Shown here piece by piece: positions 40,727 to 50,118 of a DNA stretch of 64,000 nt; positions within the stretch are counted from its first letter, which is position 1; each line of letters begins with the position of its first letter. This DNA comes from Paenibacillus_AB hodogayensis (GTDB lineage: Bacteria; Bacillota; Bacilli; Paenibacillales; NBRC-103111), in contig NZ_BAAAYO010000008.1 in assembly GCF_039536325.1 (NCBI RefSeq), positions 62,001-126,000 of the forward strand, in the 5' to 3' direction. Under the pieces are notes generated by a model. The model searched no databases. It worked only from the letters and a program-made list of their open reading frames with translations, and was not told the DNA's origin. Both the position numbers and the translations under genes were made by a program.

Positions 40727-43700
40727 ATGAGTTTTTCGCTGACCCCCCGTGTCATTAAGCTGCTGTGCGGCCCTCTATCCTATGAAAAAGGAGAAACGCT
40801 CTATCGGGACGGCTGCGTCTCTTTCCATACCTTCGACACGGATGCGAATGCGTTTGAAGCGTTCGTTGAGGGCAGCCGTCCTTTCCAGATCGGTATCGAT
40901 ATCGACGGTTACGGCGACGTGGCCGCCCGTTGCACTTGCCCCGCTCCCCGGCCGGACGGCCGCTACTGCGGCCATATTGCGGCCGTACTGCTGAACCTGC
41001 ATCATATACGCCAAGACGGCCGCTCGCCTGACCGTTCGGTGGCCTCCCTTCTGCATAAACCGCACGAAGCTGGGCATGCGCGCGACTTTATGCCCGCTCC
41101 GACCGGCACAGACGGCATATCGGCCGAAGAGATGCAGCTGACCACCGGCCTGCTCGGCCTGTTCTCGTCCCGCCCGAATACGGCGGGCGTAGCCTCGCCC
41201 CGCTTCGACAGCCGGACGCCGCTCGATATGGAGCTGACGTGCAGTCCAGTCGCCTACAGCTTCCGCAGCCGCATGTTCGGGATTTCGATCAAGATCGGAC
41301 CGGGGCGGCTGTATATCGTGCAGAAGATCCGGGATTTTCTGGAGGCGGCGGAACGGAGCGAGCCATTTGCGTTTTCGCGCCATTTTACGTACGACCCGAA
41401 GCGGCATCGTTTTCACCGGGAGCATGGAGCGATCATGCAGGAGCTGATTCGCATCAGCCGCAACGAACGGATGGTACACGAGGCGTCGAAAGCTCCCGTC
41501 GCTCCGCGCCACGCCGGCGGAGAACGGACGCTGCTCGTTCCCCCGGCCTCCTGGGATTCGCTTCTGCCGCTGCTGGAAGTGGCGCCGTCCGTGCAGCTTC
41601 AGTCCGGCGCCGATCGGTTCGACCGCCTCCGGGTAATCGAAGAGCCGCTGCCGCTCCGGTTTTTCTTCGATCGGGCCGATTCCGGCGAGTTTCTGATGAA
41701 GGTGGACGGGCTTGACCCGATCGTGACCATGGAAGACTACGGGCTCGTCCTCCATGACGGCAAGCTGCTGCCGCTCGCACCCGAGGCGGGCCGTCGGCTG
41801 GCAACGCTACAGCGGATGATGGAGCCGCTGCTCCTGCAGCAGGTCCGCATCCCCGCCGGACAGATGGAAGCTTTTCTCGACAGGACGTCGGCGGGGCTGA
41901 TGAAGCTGGGCCGCGTCGAGCTTGCCGAAGCTGTGGCGAACCGGATGGTGAAAGCGCCGCTGAAAGCCCGGCTTTATTTGGACCGCGTGAAGGACCGACT
42001 GCTGGCCGGTCTGGAATTCCGCTATGGGGAGAAGGTCATCAATCCGCTGGAGACGAAGTCCGCCCATCCGGCCGGCGAGCGCATTCTGGTGCGCGACCAC
42101 GAAGGCGAGCGGCGCATACTCGAGCTGATGGAGCTGGCCGGCTTCGCCACGACGGAGAGCGGTTATTTCCTCGACGACGAGGAAGCGGAGTACGAATTTT
42201 TGTACCGAATCATGCCGGAGCTGGAGAAGCTGCTTCACGTCTACGCCACTTCCGCGGTCAAGGTCCGGTTGTTCGCCGGCCCTGTCGCTCCGGTGCTGAA
42301 CATCCGCGCGGATGAGCGGACGGAATGGCTGGAAGTCGGCTTTGACCTCGCCGGCATACCCGAAGCGGACATTCGCCATCTGTTGAAAACCGTCGAGGAA
42401 AAACGCAGCTATTACCGGCTGCCGAACGGGGCGCTGCTGCCGCTGGAAAGCGCCGAGTTTCAAGAAATCGTGCGCGCGCTGAACGAGCTCGGCATCCGTC
42501 AGGAGGAGCTGAAGAACGGCCGGATGCGTTTGCCCGTCGCGCGGGGTCTGCTCTTGTCCGATTCGTCGGCAGGCGATTCCCGGGCTGTGAAGCTAAGCAA
42601 GCCGCTGCGCGTCTTTCTCGACGATATGCGCCACCCGGACAGCCGCGATTTTCCGGTCCCGGACATGCTCCAGCCCGTGCTGAGAGACTACCAGAAATAC
42701 GGCTACCAGTGGATGAAGACGCTCGCCCACTACCGGTTCGGGGGGATTTTGGCGGACGATATGGGGCTTGGCAAGACGGTGCAAAGCATCGCTTACTTGG
42801 CTTCCATCCTGCCGGAGCTGCGCGAACGGAGCGAGCGGGCGCTGATCGTCGCCCCTGCCTCGCTCGTCTACAATTGGCGCAACGAGCTGGCCAAGTTCGC
42901 TCCGCACATTCGGGCCGTCATCGCGGACGGCGACAGGCGCGACCGCGCCTCGGCGCTTCGCGGGAGCGACGCCGACGTCATCATTACGTCGTACCCTTTG
43001 CTGCGGCAAGATATCTCGCTGTATGCCGGACAGACGTTCCATACGCTGCTGCTGGACGAGGCCCAGGCGTTCAAGAACGCCGTCACGCAAACCGCCCAGG
43101 CGGTCAAAGCGGTCCGCGCCCCCTATCGCTTCGCTTTGACGGGGACGCCCATCGAGAACTCGATGGAGGAGCTGTGGTCGATATTCGAAGCGGTATTCCC
43201 CGGGCTGCTTCCGGACCGTAAGACGTTCAACGAGCTATCGCGCGAAGACGTAGCCCGGCTGATTCGTCCGTTTGTGCTGCGCCGCTTGAAGAGCGACGTA
43301 CTGAAGGAGCTGCCGGATAAAATCGAGTCGCTGCAAGCGTGCGAGCTGCTGCCCGATCAGAAAAAGCTGTACGCCGCCTATTTGGCCAAACTGCGCCACG
43401 AGACGCTGAAGCATCTGGACGAGGACGGCTTCGGGAAAAGCCGGATCCGGATATTGGCCGGCCTGACCCGACTTCGCCAGATTTGCTGCCACCCTGCCCT
43501 GTTCGTAGAGGGCTACGAGGGGCGTTCCGCAAAGTTCGAGCTGCTGCTGGAAATGGTCGACGAATGCCGCAGAGCCGGGAGGAGGACGCTTGTCTTCTCG
43601 CAGTTTACCGGCATGCTCGATCTGATCGGCCGGGAGCTCGGTCAGCGCGACGTTCCGTACTTCTACCTGGATGGACAAACCCCCGGGGAGGAGCGCGTCG

Positions 43701-44041
43701 AGCTGAGCCGGCGGTTTAACGAGGGAGAGCGGGACCTTTTCCTCGTCTCGCTGAAAGCCGGCGGCACCGGGCTGAATTTGACCGGCGCGGATACCGTCAT
43801 CCTGTACGATCTGTGGTGGAACCCGGCGGTCGAGCAGCAGGCGGCGGACCGCGCGCACCGGATCGGCCAGACGAGCGTCGTGCAGGTTATACGGCTTGTC
43901 GCCCAAGGCACGGTGGAAGATAAAATGGTCGAGCTTCAGCAAAGGAAGCGGGGCATGATCGATGACGTTCTGGGTCCGAACGGCGAGGCGCTGTCGTCCT
44001 TGACGGAGCAGGATATCCGAGAGCTGCTGTCGATTGGCTGA
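40727..44041 (+). CDS. SWIM zinc-finger SNF2-family helicase
   Basis: The 1104-residue cytoplasmic ATPase has a SWIM-type zinc-binding motif near residues 68-90 ('CTCPAPRPDGRYCGHI', CxC...CxH), a long family-specific middle region (about 130-620), and a SNF2 core: Walker A 'GGILADDMGLGKT' near 680, 'LLLDEAQAFKN' (DEAQ) near 775, 'ALTGTPIENS', and the C-terminal helicase motifs 'TLVFSQFTGMLDLI', 'GGTGLNLTGAD' and 'DRAHRIGQ' near 955-1055. It would move along double-stranded DNA; bacterial members are tied to DNA repair or transcription recycling, not further resolved here. ATG 40727 has AAAGGA upstream; ATG 40691 lacks one. Confidence 0.93.
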   Translation: MSFSLTPRVIKLLCGPLSYEKGETLYRDGCVSFHTFDTDANAFEAFVEGSRPFQIGIDIDGYGDVAARCTCPAPRPDGRYCGHIAAVLLNLHHIRQDGRSPDRSVASLLHKPHEAGHARDFMPAPTGTDGISAEEMQLTTGLLGLFSSRPNTAGVASPRFDSRTPLDMELTCSPVAYSFRSRMFGISIKIGPGRLYIVQKIRDFLEAAERSEPFAFSRHFTYDPKRHRFHREHGAIMQELIRISRNERMVHEASKAPVAPRHAGGERTLLVPPASWDSLLPLLEVAPSVQLQSGADRFDRLRVIEEPLPLRFFFDRADSGEFLMKVDGLDPIVTMEDYGLVLHDGKLLPLAPEAGRRLATLQRMMEPLLLQQVRIPAGQMEAFLDRTSAGLMKLGRVELAEAVANRMVKAPLKARLYLDRVKDRLLAGLEFRYGEKVINPLETKSAHPAGERILVRDHEGERRILELMELAGFATTESGYFLDDEEAEYEFLYRIMPELEKLLHVYATSAVKVRLFAGPVAPVLNIRADERTEWLEVGFDLAGIPEADIRHLLKTVEEKRSYYRLPNGALLPLESAEFQEIVRALNELGIRQEELKNGRMRLPVARGLLLSDSSAGDSRAVKLSKPLRVFLDDMRHPDSRDFPVPDMLQPVLRDYQKYGYQWMKTLAHYRFGGILADDMGLGKTVQSIAYLASILPELRERSERALIVAPASLVYNWRNELAKFAPHIRAVIADGDRRDRASALRGSDADVIITSYPLLRQDISLYAGQTFHTLLLDEAQAFKNAVTQTAQAVKAVRAPYRFALTGTPIENSMEELWSIFEAVFPGLLPDRKTFNELSREDVARLIRPFVLRRLKSDVLKELPDKIESLQACELLPDQKKLYAAYLAKLRHETLKHLDEDGFGKSRIRILAGLTRLRQICCHPALFVEGYEGRSAKFELLLEMVDECRRAGRRTLVFSQFTGMLDLIGRELGQRDVPYFYLDGQTPGEERVELSRRFNEGERDLFLVSLKAGGTGLNLTGADTVILYDLWWNPAVEQQAADRAHRIGQTSVVQVIRLVAQGTVEDKMVELQQRKRGMIDDVLGPNGEALSSLTEQDIRELLSIG

Positions 44042-44157
44042 AGAAGCGTTGAGAGCGGAAGACGGACACTGTCGGCGCGTCGGCGACGGAGAGCCTTTAC
44101 TTCCAAACGACTCCTGCCGTCAAGAAGCTTCGTGAACTTAACGGTTAGAACGAGAAC

Positions 44158-44186
44158 AACGGTCCTCTCGCGATGAAAGGACCGTT
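44158..44186. terminator. Bidirectional hairpin after the SNF2 gene
   Basis: Perfect 9-bp arms AACGGTCCT and AGGACCGTT around an 11-base loop, between convergent genes. The T-run is weak in both directions. Confidence 0.65.
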
Positions 44187-44198
44187 GCAGGCCGTTGA

Positions 44199-44660
44199 CT
44201 AACCATGCGGTCCGATCGCCGCTTGACTCCGCTTCCGCTCCTTATTTTTGCGGTACAGCATGATGCACAGAGGGATAAGGCCGCCTGCGAGGAAGGCCGC
44301 GATCAGAAAGGGCGTTTTCCACGGCATATGGCCGTAGTACAGATTTTCGCGAGCCAGCTCCAGCTGCCTGGGCATCGTGACCAGCACGATAGCCATATAG
44401 ACGGAGGCGATCGCTACCCGGCCTTTGGGCGCCAGAACGCAGCTGACATAGATGGCGAATGCGACGCTAAGCACTTGATCGTAGAGATGGAACAACACGA
44501 ATTGAAGCTGAAGGTTGTCGTACGCGATCGGCGAGATGACGATCTGGAAGAAAGCAAACCGGAAAAATACGCGCATAAAAACGTACGCCAGAAGGAACAT
44601 CGGTAGTACGCCTACCCATTTGAGCACCGTAATCCAGTTGGTCGGCGATGGTTGTTGCAT
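44199..44660 (-). CDS. Hypothetical membrane protein, 153 residues
   Basis: Four hydrophobic segments (about 15-40, 50-75, 82-98, 120-137) and a basic C-terminal tail 'RKNKERKRS' mark an integral membrane protein. I do not recognise the family. The ATG at 44660 is chosen for the GGGGGAGAGG box; the frame is open upstream to 44723. It lies downstream of the Btr-like regulator gene on the same strand, 81 bases after its stop, and may be read from the same transcript. Confidence 0.65.
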   Translation of the reverse strand: MQQPSPTNWITVLKWVGVLPMFLLAYVFMRVFFRFAFFQIVISPIAYDNLQLQFVLFHLYDQVLSVAFAIYVSCVLAPKGRVAIASVYMAIVLVTMPRQLELARENLYYGHMPWKTPFLIAAFLAGGLIPLCIMLYRKNKERKRSQAAIGPHG

Positions 44661-44740
44661 GGCTCCTCTCCCCCTCTTCATCCATCTACTTCGGATTATG
44701 CAGGAATATTCTGGGAAGAGCAAGCGCGAATATGGCTTAT

Positions 44741-46300
44741 TTACGTCATCGCCGGCAAGGAATCGATGATCTGATTGCGGCCGTTCGGCGTCCAGCTCAT
44801 GACGAACCAGTTGGGGATCCAGCGCACCTTATTGTTTCTGACCGCATCGTTCGTATTCCACGATACCGTCTTCTGCAGCCGGTCGGCTATGCGCTCACTC
44901 CCCGCGAGCAAATGGTGCTTCTGAATAAAAATATGATCGGTTTCAAAATGGGGCAAAAGCTCCGGCTCGATTTCCATTCTCCAGCTATCCGCAGGGGCGA
45001 GCGTTCCGTTGCGCAGACCGAGTTCCGTGAACAGCAGCTCGTTCAGCGGATGATTGCCGGAGCCCTGTATGCCGACTAGCCGATGATTGACCTGCATAAC
45101 CGTAACCCGATCGTCCCCGTATAGACGCCGGAGCTTACCGCGCATCTCGTGAGCGCGCACCTCCAGACGAGCTATCTCGTGCTCCGCCTCCCGCTCGCGG
45201 CTGGCCAGCTCGGCGATTTTGAGATGAATGAGCCGCCAGTTCCAATCCGATCGATCAAGGATGACAGTCGGGCCAATCCTCTTCAAATCGTCGCGGTACT
45301 CCTGATGATAGTGGTCTCCGATAATCAGATCGGGGCGCTCTTCCGCGAGCCGCTGCAGCTGCTGGCGGCAAAGCAGCCGGTGCGCCTCGTCGTCCATCCA
45401 AGGATATTGGTACAAATCGGCCGCCGCTACCGGTTCGACGCCCATTGAATTCAGGTTGTCGCGAAAATTCATCGAGGAGGCGACGGCGATCCGCAGCCTT
45501 CCCCGCTTCATGTAAAGCGTAGGAGACACTCCCGTAATGCGCTGAAACGTCCGGCTGAAATAAAACTCATTGCAGAAGCCGACGGATGCGGATACTTCCT
45601 TGACGCGGCTATCCGGCTGCATCAGCAGCTTCTTCGCTTCCTCGATCCGAAGATCGGTTAAATATTCGATCGGCAGCATGCCGGTATTTTTCTTGAACAA
45701 CCTCGAATAAGCGCTCGGGGCAAGGCGGGATGCGGCAGCCAACTGGCCGAGCGACAGCTTGGAGGCCATGTGCTTCGTCATATGGCCGATGCTGGCTTCG
45801 ATTCGCTCGTCGAGCGTCCGGTCTCCTGCGGGCGATTGCCGGGTCAAGGCATCGATCAGCCGCTCCAGCTCCAATCTTGACGCGAAGGGTTCGGACTGCG
45901 CCGCCGCTTCCAGATTTCGAAACGCATGCAGCATCTGCACGGCGCTGCGGATCGGGATGCGGCCTTGCGGCAATGGATGCGGCAGCGTCGAGGCGGCCTC
46001 TATGGACAACTTGCCGCCCGCCTGTTTCACGATCATCGGCGCGAACAGAACGACGTAATACTCGATCGGCTCATGTGGCGAGCAAACGGTCACGTTCATG
46101 CCCGGGCTGAAGTAGAACAGTTCGAAGGGAGCAAGCTTATAAACCTCTCCATCGATCAGCAAAGTTCCTTCGCCTTTAATGGGGAAGCACAACGCATGGA
46201 AAGGAATGTTCCGGGATTTGGCGGCCGGCGCAAACGGAAGCTTGCGCAGCCGAATGGAAGAGAGAAGATATAGCGGATGTTCGGAATGATGACGCGACAT
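44741..46300 (-). CDS. AraC-type regulator fused to a siderophore-binding domain (Btr-like)
   Basis: The 519-residue protein joins three parts: an N-terminal cupin-like region (about 15-150), an AraC helix-turn-helix pair (about 175-275, 'SLGQLAAASRLAPSAYSRLF' and 'VGFCNEFYFSRTFQR'), and a FecB/FeuA-like periplasmic-binding domain without signal peptide (about 285-519, 'GVEPVAAADLYQYPW', 'RPDLIIGD'). This is the architecture of Bacillus Btr (about 529 residues), which binds ferric bacillibactin in the cytoplasm and activates the feu uptake genes. It is the last gene of the iron operon, 31 bases after the second permease. The ATG at 46300 follows GGAGGG at 6 bases. Confidence 0.92.
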   Translation of the reverse strand: MSRHHSEHPLYLLSSIRLRKLPFAPAAKSRNIPFHALCFPIKGEGTLLIDGEVYKLAPFELFYFSPGMNVTVCSPHEPIEYYVVLFAPMIVKQAGGKLSIEAASTLPHPLPQGRIPIRSAVQMLHAFRNLEAAAQSEPFASRLELERLIDALTRQSPAGDRTLDERIEASIGHMTKHMASKLSLGQLAAASRLAPSAYSRLFKKNTGMLPIEYLTDLRIEEAKKLLMQPDSRVKEVSASVGFCNEFYFSRTFQRITGVSPTLYMKRGRLRIAVASSMNFRDNLNSMGVEPVAAADLYQYPWMDDEAHRLLCRQQLQRLAEERPDLIIGDHYHQEYRDDLKRIGPTVILDRSDWNWRLIHLKIAELASREREAEHEIARLEVRAHEMRGKLRRLYGDDRVTVMQVNHRLVGIQGSGNHPLNELLFTELGLRNGTLAPADSWRMEIEPELLPHFETDHIFIQKHHLLAGSERIADRLQKTVSWNTNDAVRNNKVRWIPNWFVMSWTPNGRNQIIDSLPAMT

Positions 46301-46331
46301 GGTAGCCCTCCTGCTTCTTCTCTCCATTATA

Positions 46332-47333
46332 TTATAAATGTCTCGGCCGATACAGCAGATAGATCATATAGGGCGCCCCGAGCAAGGCCGTTACGATGCC
46401 GACCGGAATCTCGAACGGAGCGAAAACCGTCCTGCCGACCAAGTCCGACAGCTGCATGACCAATCCGCCCATCAAGGCAGCCGCAGGAAGCAGTCTAGCG
46501 CTCATATTGCCAACCAAATGTCTGGATAGGTGGGGAGCCATCAAGCCGATAAATCCGACCGTACCGACCATCGAGACGGCGGCTCCGGCCAAGCCGACAC
46601 TGACCAGAACGAGCAAACCGCGGGACCGTTCCAGCGGCAAGCCGACGCCTGTAGCCATTTCATCCCCAAGCTGGATCGCATCGAGATGCCGTGCGAGCAG
46701 CATGCAGACGGGAAACCATGCGACCAGCCAGGGCAGCAGCGGCCACACATGCTCCCAGCCTCTGCCGTATAGGCTCCCGGCCAACCAAACGGACGCTTGC
46801 GAAACGCGAAAGATGCCGCCTACGGACAGCAAATAAGAAATGACAGCCCCCGCGATCGCGGATATCCCGATGCCGACCAGCAGCATCCGAATAGGAGAAC
46901 TCCCCCTGCGCCACGAAAAAGCGTAAATCATCGCAGCGGTCAGCAGCGCTCCGCCAAACGCCACGAAAGGAAGACCGGCTGTCGGGAAGGTAGGAGCCAT
47001 GACGATGACCGCAACCGCGGCCGCTCCCGCCCCGGCGTTCAGACCCATAACGCCCGGCGATGCCAGCGGATTGCGGGTTATGGCCTGGAGAATGACCCCC
47101 GACAGCGCCAGCGCCGCCCCGGCCAACAATCCGACCAAGGCGCGCGGCATTCGCAGCGTCCGGATCGTAAATTCATAAGTATCGCTTCCGAAGCCTGCGG
47201 CCGTACGGATCGCCTCCAGCAGCGGAACCGCCCGTTCGCCGGAGACGATATTTCCGGTGAAAGCCAGAACGTTCGCTGCCAGCAGCAGCCCCAGAATCGT
47301 CATATAACGGGTCGCGCTTCCGGTCTTGTTCAC
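46332..47333 (-). CDS. FecCD-family iron-siderophore permease, second subunit
   Basis: The 333-residue membrane protein has the nine to ten hydrophobic segments and the signatures 'TLRMPRALVGLLAGAALALS', 'RNPLASPGVMGLNAGA', 'GTVGFIGLMAPHLSRHLVG' and 'IPVGIVTALLGAPYMIYLL' of BtuC/FecD permeases. With the preceding gene it forms the heterodimeric channel for a ferric siderophore. Its GTG start overlaps the TGA of the first permease (GTGA), so the two are translationally coupled; AGGGGA lies 7 bases upstream. No ATPase is encoded here; in Bacillus a shared ATPase (YusV/FhuC type) serves such permeases. Confidence 0.93.
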   Translation of the reverse strand: MNKTGSATRYMTILGLLLAANVLAFTGNIVSGERAVPLLEAIRTAAGFGSDTYEFTIRTLRMPRALVGLLAGAALALSGVILQAITRNPLASPGVMGLNAGAGAAAVAVIVMAPTFPTAGLPFVAFGGALLTAAMIYAFSWRRGSSPIRMLLVGIGISAIAGAVISYLLSVGGIFRVSQASVWLAGSLYGRGWEHVWPLLPWLVAWFPVCMLLARHLDAIQLGDEMATGVGLPLERSRGLLVLVSVGLAGAAVSMVGTVGFIGLMAPHLSRHLVGNMSARLLPAAALMGGLVMQLSDLVGRTVFAPFEIPVGIVTALLGAPYMIYLLYRPRHL

Positions 47334-48319
47334 AGCGTCTTCCCCTTTCTCTGCGCCAAATAAATCAAAAAGGGCGCCCCGAAAAACGCGGTAACGACGC
47401 CGACCGGAATTTCTTGGCCCGGCAGCACGAAGCGCGCCCCGATATCGGCCAATAGCAGCAGCAGAGCGCCCAGTACGGCCGAATAGGGCAATATCCAACG
47501 ATAGTCGGCGCCCGCCAAAAATCGCGCGATATGGGGAACCGCCAAACCGATAAAGCCGATCGGGCCTGCAATCGCCACTGCGCTGCCGGCCAAAAGCATA
47601 ATGAGTCCGATCAAACAAGCTTTGATCCATCCGATCCGCTGACCGAGCCCCTGAGCGGCCTCGTCGCCGAGACTGAGCAGATTGATCGATTTGCTCATGA
47701 CAAGCGTCAAAAACAAGCCGATCAGCATGTACGGAACGACCTGCATGAACAAGCCTACATCCCTTCCCGTCAGCGAACCCGCCAGCCAAAACCGCATCGT
47801 GTCGAGCGTTTGCTGGTTGAGAATGAGAATACCCTGAGTCAGCGAAGCCAGCAGCAGATTGATGGTCGCTCCCGCCAGCACGAGTTTCATGGACGATAGC
47901 CGCTCTCGCCCGAGCGAACCGAGCAGAAAGACGGCCGCCCCGGCCAAGCCGGCACCGACGAAGGACGACCAGGCGAACAATCCCAATGTTGTATAGCCGA
48001 ACAAAAAGGAGGCGACGACCGCCGCCAACGCCGCACCGTAATTGATTCCGAGAATCTCCGGACCCGCAAGGGGGTTGCGGCTGAGCGCTTGCATGATTCC
48101 GCCGGCCAACGCCAAACAGCAGCCTACCGCTACGGCGACCAGCGCCCGCGGCAGACGAACCGTGCGAATAATCAGCTGCTCTCTCGAACCATCGAAAGCG
48201 ATAAATGACCGGACCACGGTCGAAAAATCGATATGGACGATGCCTAGCGCCATGCTGGCTACAAAGCCGATTGCAACGAACAAAAGCAGAAGCGACAGTC
48301 CGGCTATTTTGTTTTTCAA
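47330..48319 (-). CDS. FecCD-family iron-siderophore permease, first subunit
   Basis: The 329-residue membrane protein carries 'TVRLPRALVAVAVGCCLALA', 'RNPLAGPEILGINYGAA', 'GPIGFIGLAVPHIARFLAG' and 'IPVGVVTAFFGAPFLIYL', the standard FecB/FecD permease motifs. The TTG at 48319 is taken as the start because GGAGGG lies 8 bases before it and the protein then begins 'KNKIAGLSLLLL' at TM1; the ATG at 48358 lies inside the intercistronic hairpin region. It is the second gene of the operon after the binding protein. Confidence 0.92.
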   Translation of the reverse strand: MKNKIAGLSLLLLFVAIGFVASMALGIVHIDFSTVVRSFIAFDGSREQLIIRTVRLPRALVAVAVGCCLALAGGIMQALSRNPLAGPEILGINYGAALAAVVASFLFGYTTLGLFAWSSFVGAGLAGAAVFLLGSLGRERLSSMKLVLAGATINLLLASLTQGILILNQQTLDTMRFWLAGSLTGRDVGLFMQVVPYMLIGLFLTLVMSKSINLLSLGDEAAQGLGQRIGWIKACLIGLIMLLAGSAVAIAGPIGFIGLAVPHIARFLAGADYRWILPYSAVLGALLLLLADIGARFVLPGQEIPVGVVTAFFGAPFLIYLAQRKGKTL

Positions 48320-48362
48320 CCTTTGTTCCCTCCACGTCCATGCCCGTTGCCCGGGCATAAAG

Positions 48363-48390
48363 ATTGGGCTGCCGCTCCGGGCAACCCAAT
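48363..48390 (-). terminator. Intercistronic hairpin between binding protein and permease genes
   Basis: Arms ATTGGG-CTGCC and GGGCAA-CCCAAT (with small mismatches) form a stem 14 bases after the binding-protein stop. On the minus strand only CTTTAT follows, so it is probably a partial terminator or an mRNA-stabilising hairpin that raises binding protein over permease. Confidence 0.55.
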
Positions 48391-48403
48391 ACTGCTTTGC
48401 AGA

Positions 48404-49357
48404 CTATGATTTTGCCAAGTAGGCGAACAAATCGTCCACGACTTTATTGACCGCCTTGATGCCGAGACCGCTCATCCACGTCTCCCATTCGACCTGGTAG
48501 ACCCGCTTCTCCTTAACCGCCTTCAAGGTGTCCCACAGCGGGCTTTTTTGCAGCTTTTCGAACGAGCCGTTCTCGCGGGTGAACCAGAATATGACATCTC
48601 CGTCTAAATCGGCAACTTGTTCCAGCGTCACATCTTTGCTGAAGCCGGTTCCCCTCTGCGCTTCGGGTCTGACGATCCCGGCGTCGGCCAGAATGACGCC
48701 GCTGAACGTCTCGGTCAAATAGATTTGCGCCTTGTCCGCGCGCGTTCGAATGACGGACACCTTCGGGCCCGCAGTGCCGATTTTTTTCTTGAGCTCGTCA
48801 GTCCGTTTCTGATAATCGTCAAGCAGCTTCTTTCCTTCTTCCCCCTTGCCCACCGCCTCGGCATGAGTTTGAAGATTTTTTTTCCAAGTGACGCCGAGCG
48901 TTTCCACAAAAACAGTCGGGGCGATTTTCGCCAGCTTATCGTGAATTTGACTATGCGTATCTTTATTCCCGATAATCAGATCCGGGCGAAGCGAGTCGAT
49001 CTTTTCCATATTCGGCTCGTTGACCGATCCGATATTGGCGATTCCTTCGGCCTCTCCTAAATATTTCGGGTACGGATCCCCCGGCGTTAATATCGATGGA
49101 GCTCCCACAGGCTTTATGCCAAGAGCGAGCAGATTGTCCAGCGCTCCGATATCCAGCACAACGACTCGAGCCGGCTTAGCCGGAACCTGTACGCTTCCGT
49201 AAGCGTCGCTTATCGTGCGCAGCTCGGCCTGTTTCCCCGAATCCTTGACTTCAGCCGGTCCTCCGTTCTTATTGGCACCGCACCCAGCCATGAGCAACAA
49301 ACAAGCCAGCAGTATAATCGCTGCTCCAGACCGCTTACCGATAACCTTCGCAAACAT
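48404..49357 (-). CDS. Iron-siderophore substrate-binding lipoprotein (FeuA-like), Fur-regulated
   Basis: The 317-residue lipoprotein (lipobox MAGC, Cys26) has the type-III binding fold: 'TISDAYGSVQVPAKPARVVV' opening, 'SLRPDLIIGNK' in the N-lobe, a long linker helix (about 165-195) and the C-lobe. It delivers a ferric siderophore to the two FecCD permeases encoded next. GGGGAGG precedes the ATG, and a perfect-arm Fur box lies just upstream. It resembles the truncated protein at the left end of the window. With the Btr-like regulator in the same operon, the ligand may be a bacillibactin-like catecholate (inference). Confidence 0.92.
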   Translation of the reverse strand: MFAKVIGKRSGAAIILLACLLLMAGCGANKNGGPAEVKDSGKQAELRTISDAYGSVQVPAKPARVVVLDIGALDNLLALGIKPVGAPSILTPGDPYPKYLGEAEGIANIGSVNEPNMEKIDSLRPDLIIGNKDTHSQIHDKLAKIAPTVFVETLGVTWKKNLQTHAEAVGKGEEGKKLLDDYQKRTDELKKKIGTAGPKVSVIRTRADKAQIYLTETFSGVILADAGIVRPEAQRGTGFSKDVTLEQVADLDGDVIFWFTRENGSFEKLQKSPLWDTLKAVKEKRVYQVEWETWMSGLGIKAVNKVVDDLFAYLAKS

Positions 49358-49382
49358 AAAAAAACGTCCTCCCCTGTCTATC

Positions 49383-49403
49383 TAATAATGAGAATCATTA
49401 TTA
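49383..49403 (-). promoter_or_regulatory. Fur box of the iron-siderophore operon
   Basis: TAATAATGA-GAA-TCATTATTA, perfect 9-base arms and very close to the Fur consensus. It lies 26-46 bases before the start codon of the binding-protein gene, in promoter position. Confidence 0.88.
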
Positions 49404-49471
49404 ATAGAATACCGTTAGCGGAGGACGCATGTCCATGCATAAATATTACGTTTTCATACAGCTTTTCGCCA

Positions 49472-49951
49472 TCAGTCCCCGGACGACAACGAGAAGCCTT
49501 CCTCTTGCATGTATTCCTCCACCTCGGCATACGTCTCGAAGGCGGCCTCCAGATTAAGACCGGCATACACATACCATAGCTCGTCTTCGTATGTGACGGT
49601 CAGCGTCTGCTTATCCGGCCCCTCCCACCGCTGACGCTTGGCCGGGGTTTTCGCCGAACGGGCACCCTTCGCTCCAACCGACAGCGAACGGATCGATTCG
49701 CCTACAATCGTCCGCAGCTCGTCGGAAGTGAAGTCGCGAACATTGACCATTCCTTTGTCGTCCGACGAATAGTTCGGCAGCAGTCCTCCATATACATAGC
49801 CGTTGCCGTTCGGATGCAGATGGTAGGCTACCGTCTGCTTTTCGTGCACGCTTTGTTCATAGTGAAAGTTGACCCGGCCGAGCGACACGTTTTTGCGCCG
49901 GAGCTCGGGAAAGGATTCCAAAATGGCAAGCTTTTGTTCAAAACTGAGCAT
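49472..49951 (-). CDS. Hypothetical protein, 159 residues
   Basis: A soluble cytoplasmic protein with 'MLSFEQKLAILESFPELRRK' at the start, a beta-rich middle ('VAYHLHPNGNGYVYGGLLP'), and a C-terminal part with 'YEDELWYVYAGLNLEAAF'. I recognise the general type as one conserved in Paenibacillus-like genomes but know no function. The ATG at 49951 follows GGAGG at 5 bases; the frame is open to 49969. It is monocistronic, and its 3' end lies near the Fur-controlled promoter of the iron operon. Confidence 0.65.
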   Translation of the reverse strand: MLSFEQKLAILESFPELRRKNVSLGRVNFHYEQSVHEKQTVAYHLHPNGNGYVYGGLLPNYSSDDKGMVNVRDFTSDELRTIVGESIRSLSVGAKGARSAKTPAKRQRWEGPDKQTLTVTYEDELWYVYAGLNLEAAFETYAEVEEYMQEEGFSLSSGD

Positions 49952-50118
49952 ATGCGCCTCCATAAACAAAAAGTTCGATCCGTCGTCCCTATAGCCAACA
50001 ACGGATGGTAACGTATTCGCCGACGGAAGGCCTTTCTCCTCTTCTGCATCCCATAGGCCATTAGCCGTTTCCGCTTCGCCCTCCGTTCATACAATGGGTG
50101 TGGGAGGAGGTGAAGCTC

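Noticed and set aside
44042..44198. Small RNA or gene after the SNF2 helicase
   Set aside because: Only the 9-bp hairpin is visible; there is no promoter or coding signal.
46332..48389. A 685-codon frame on the minus strand covering both permease genes
   Set aside because: Only its last 333 codons encode a permease; the upstream part is the shadow of the first permease in another frame, and the GTG at 47333 with its own ribosome binding site is the true start.
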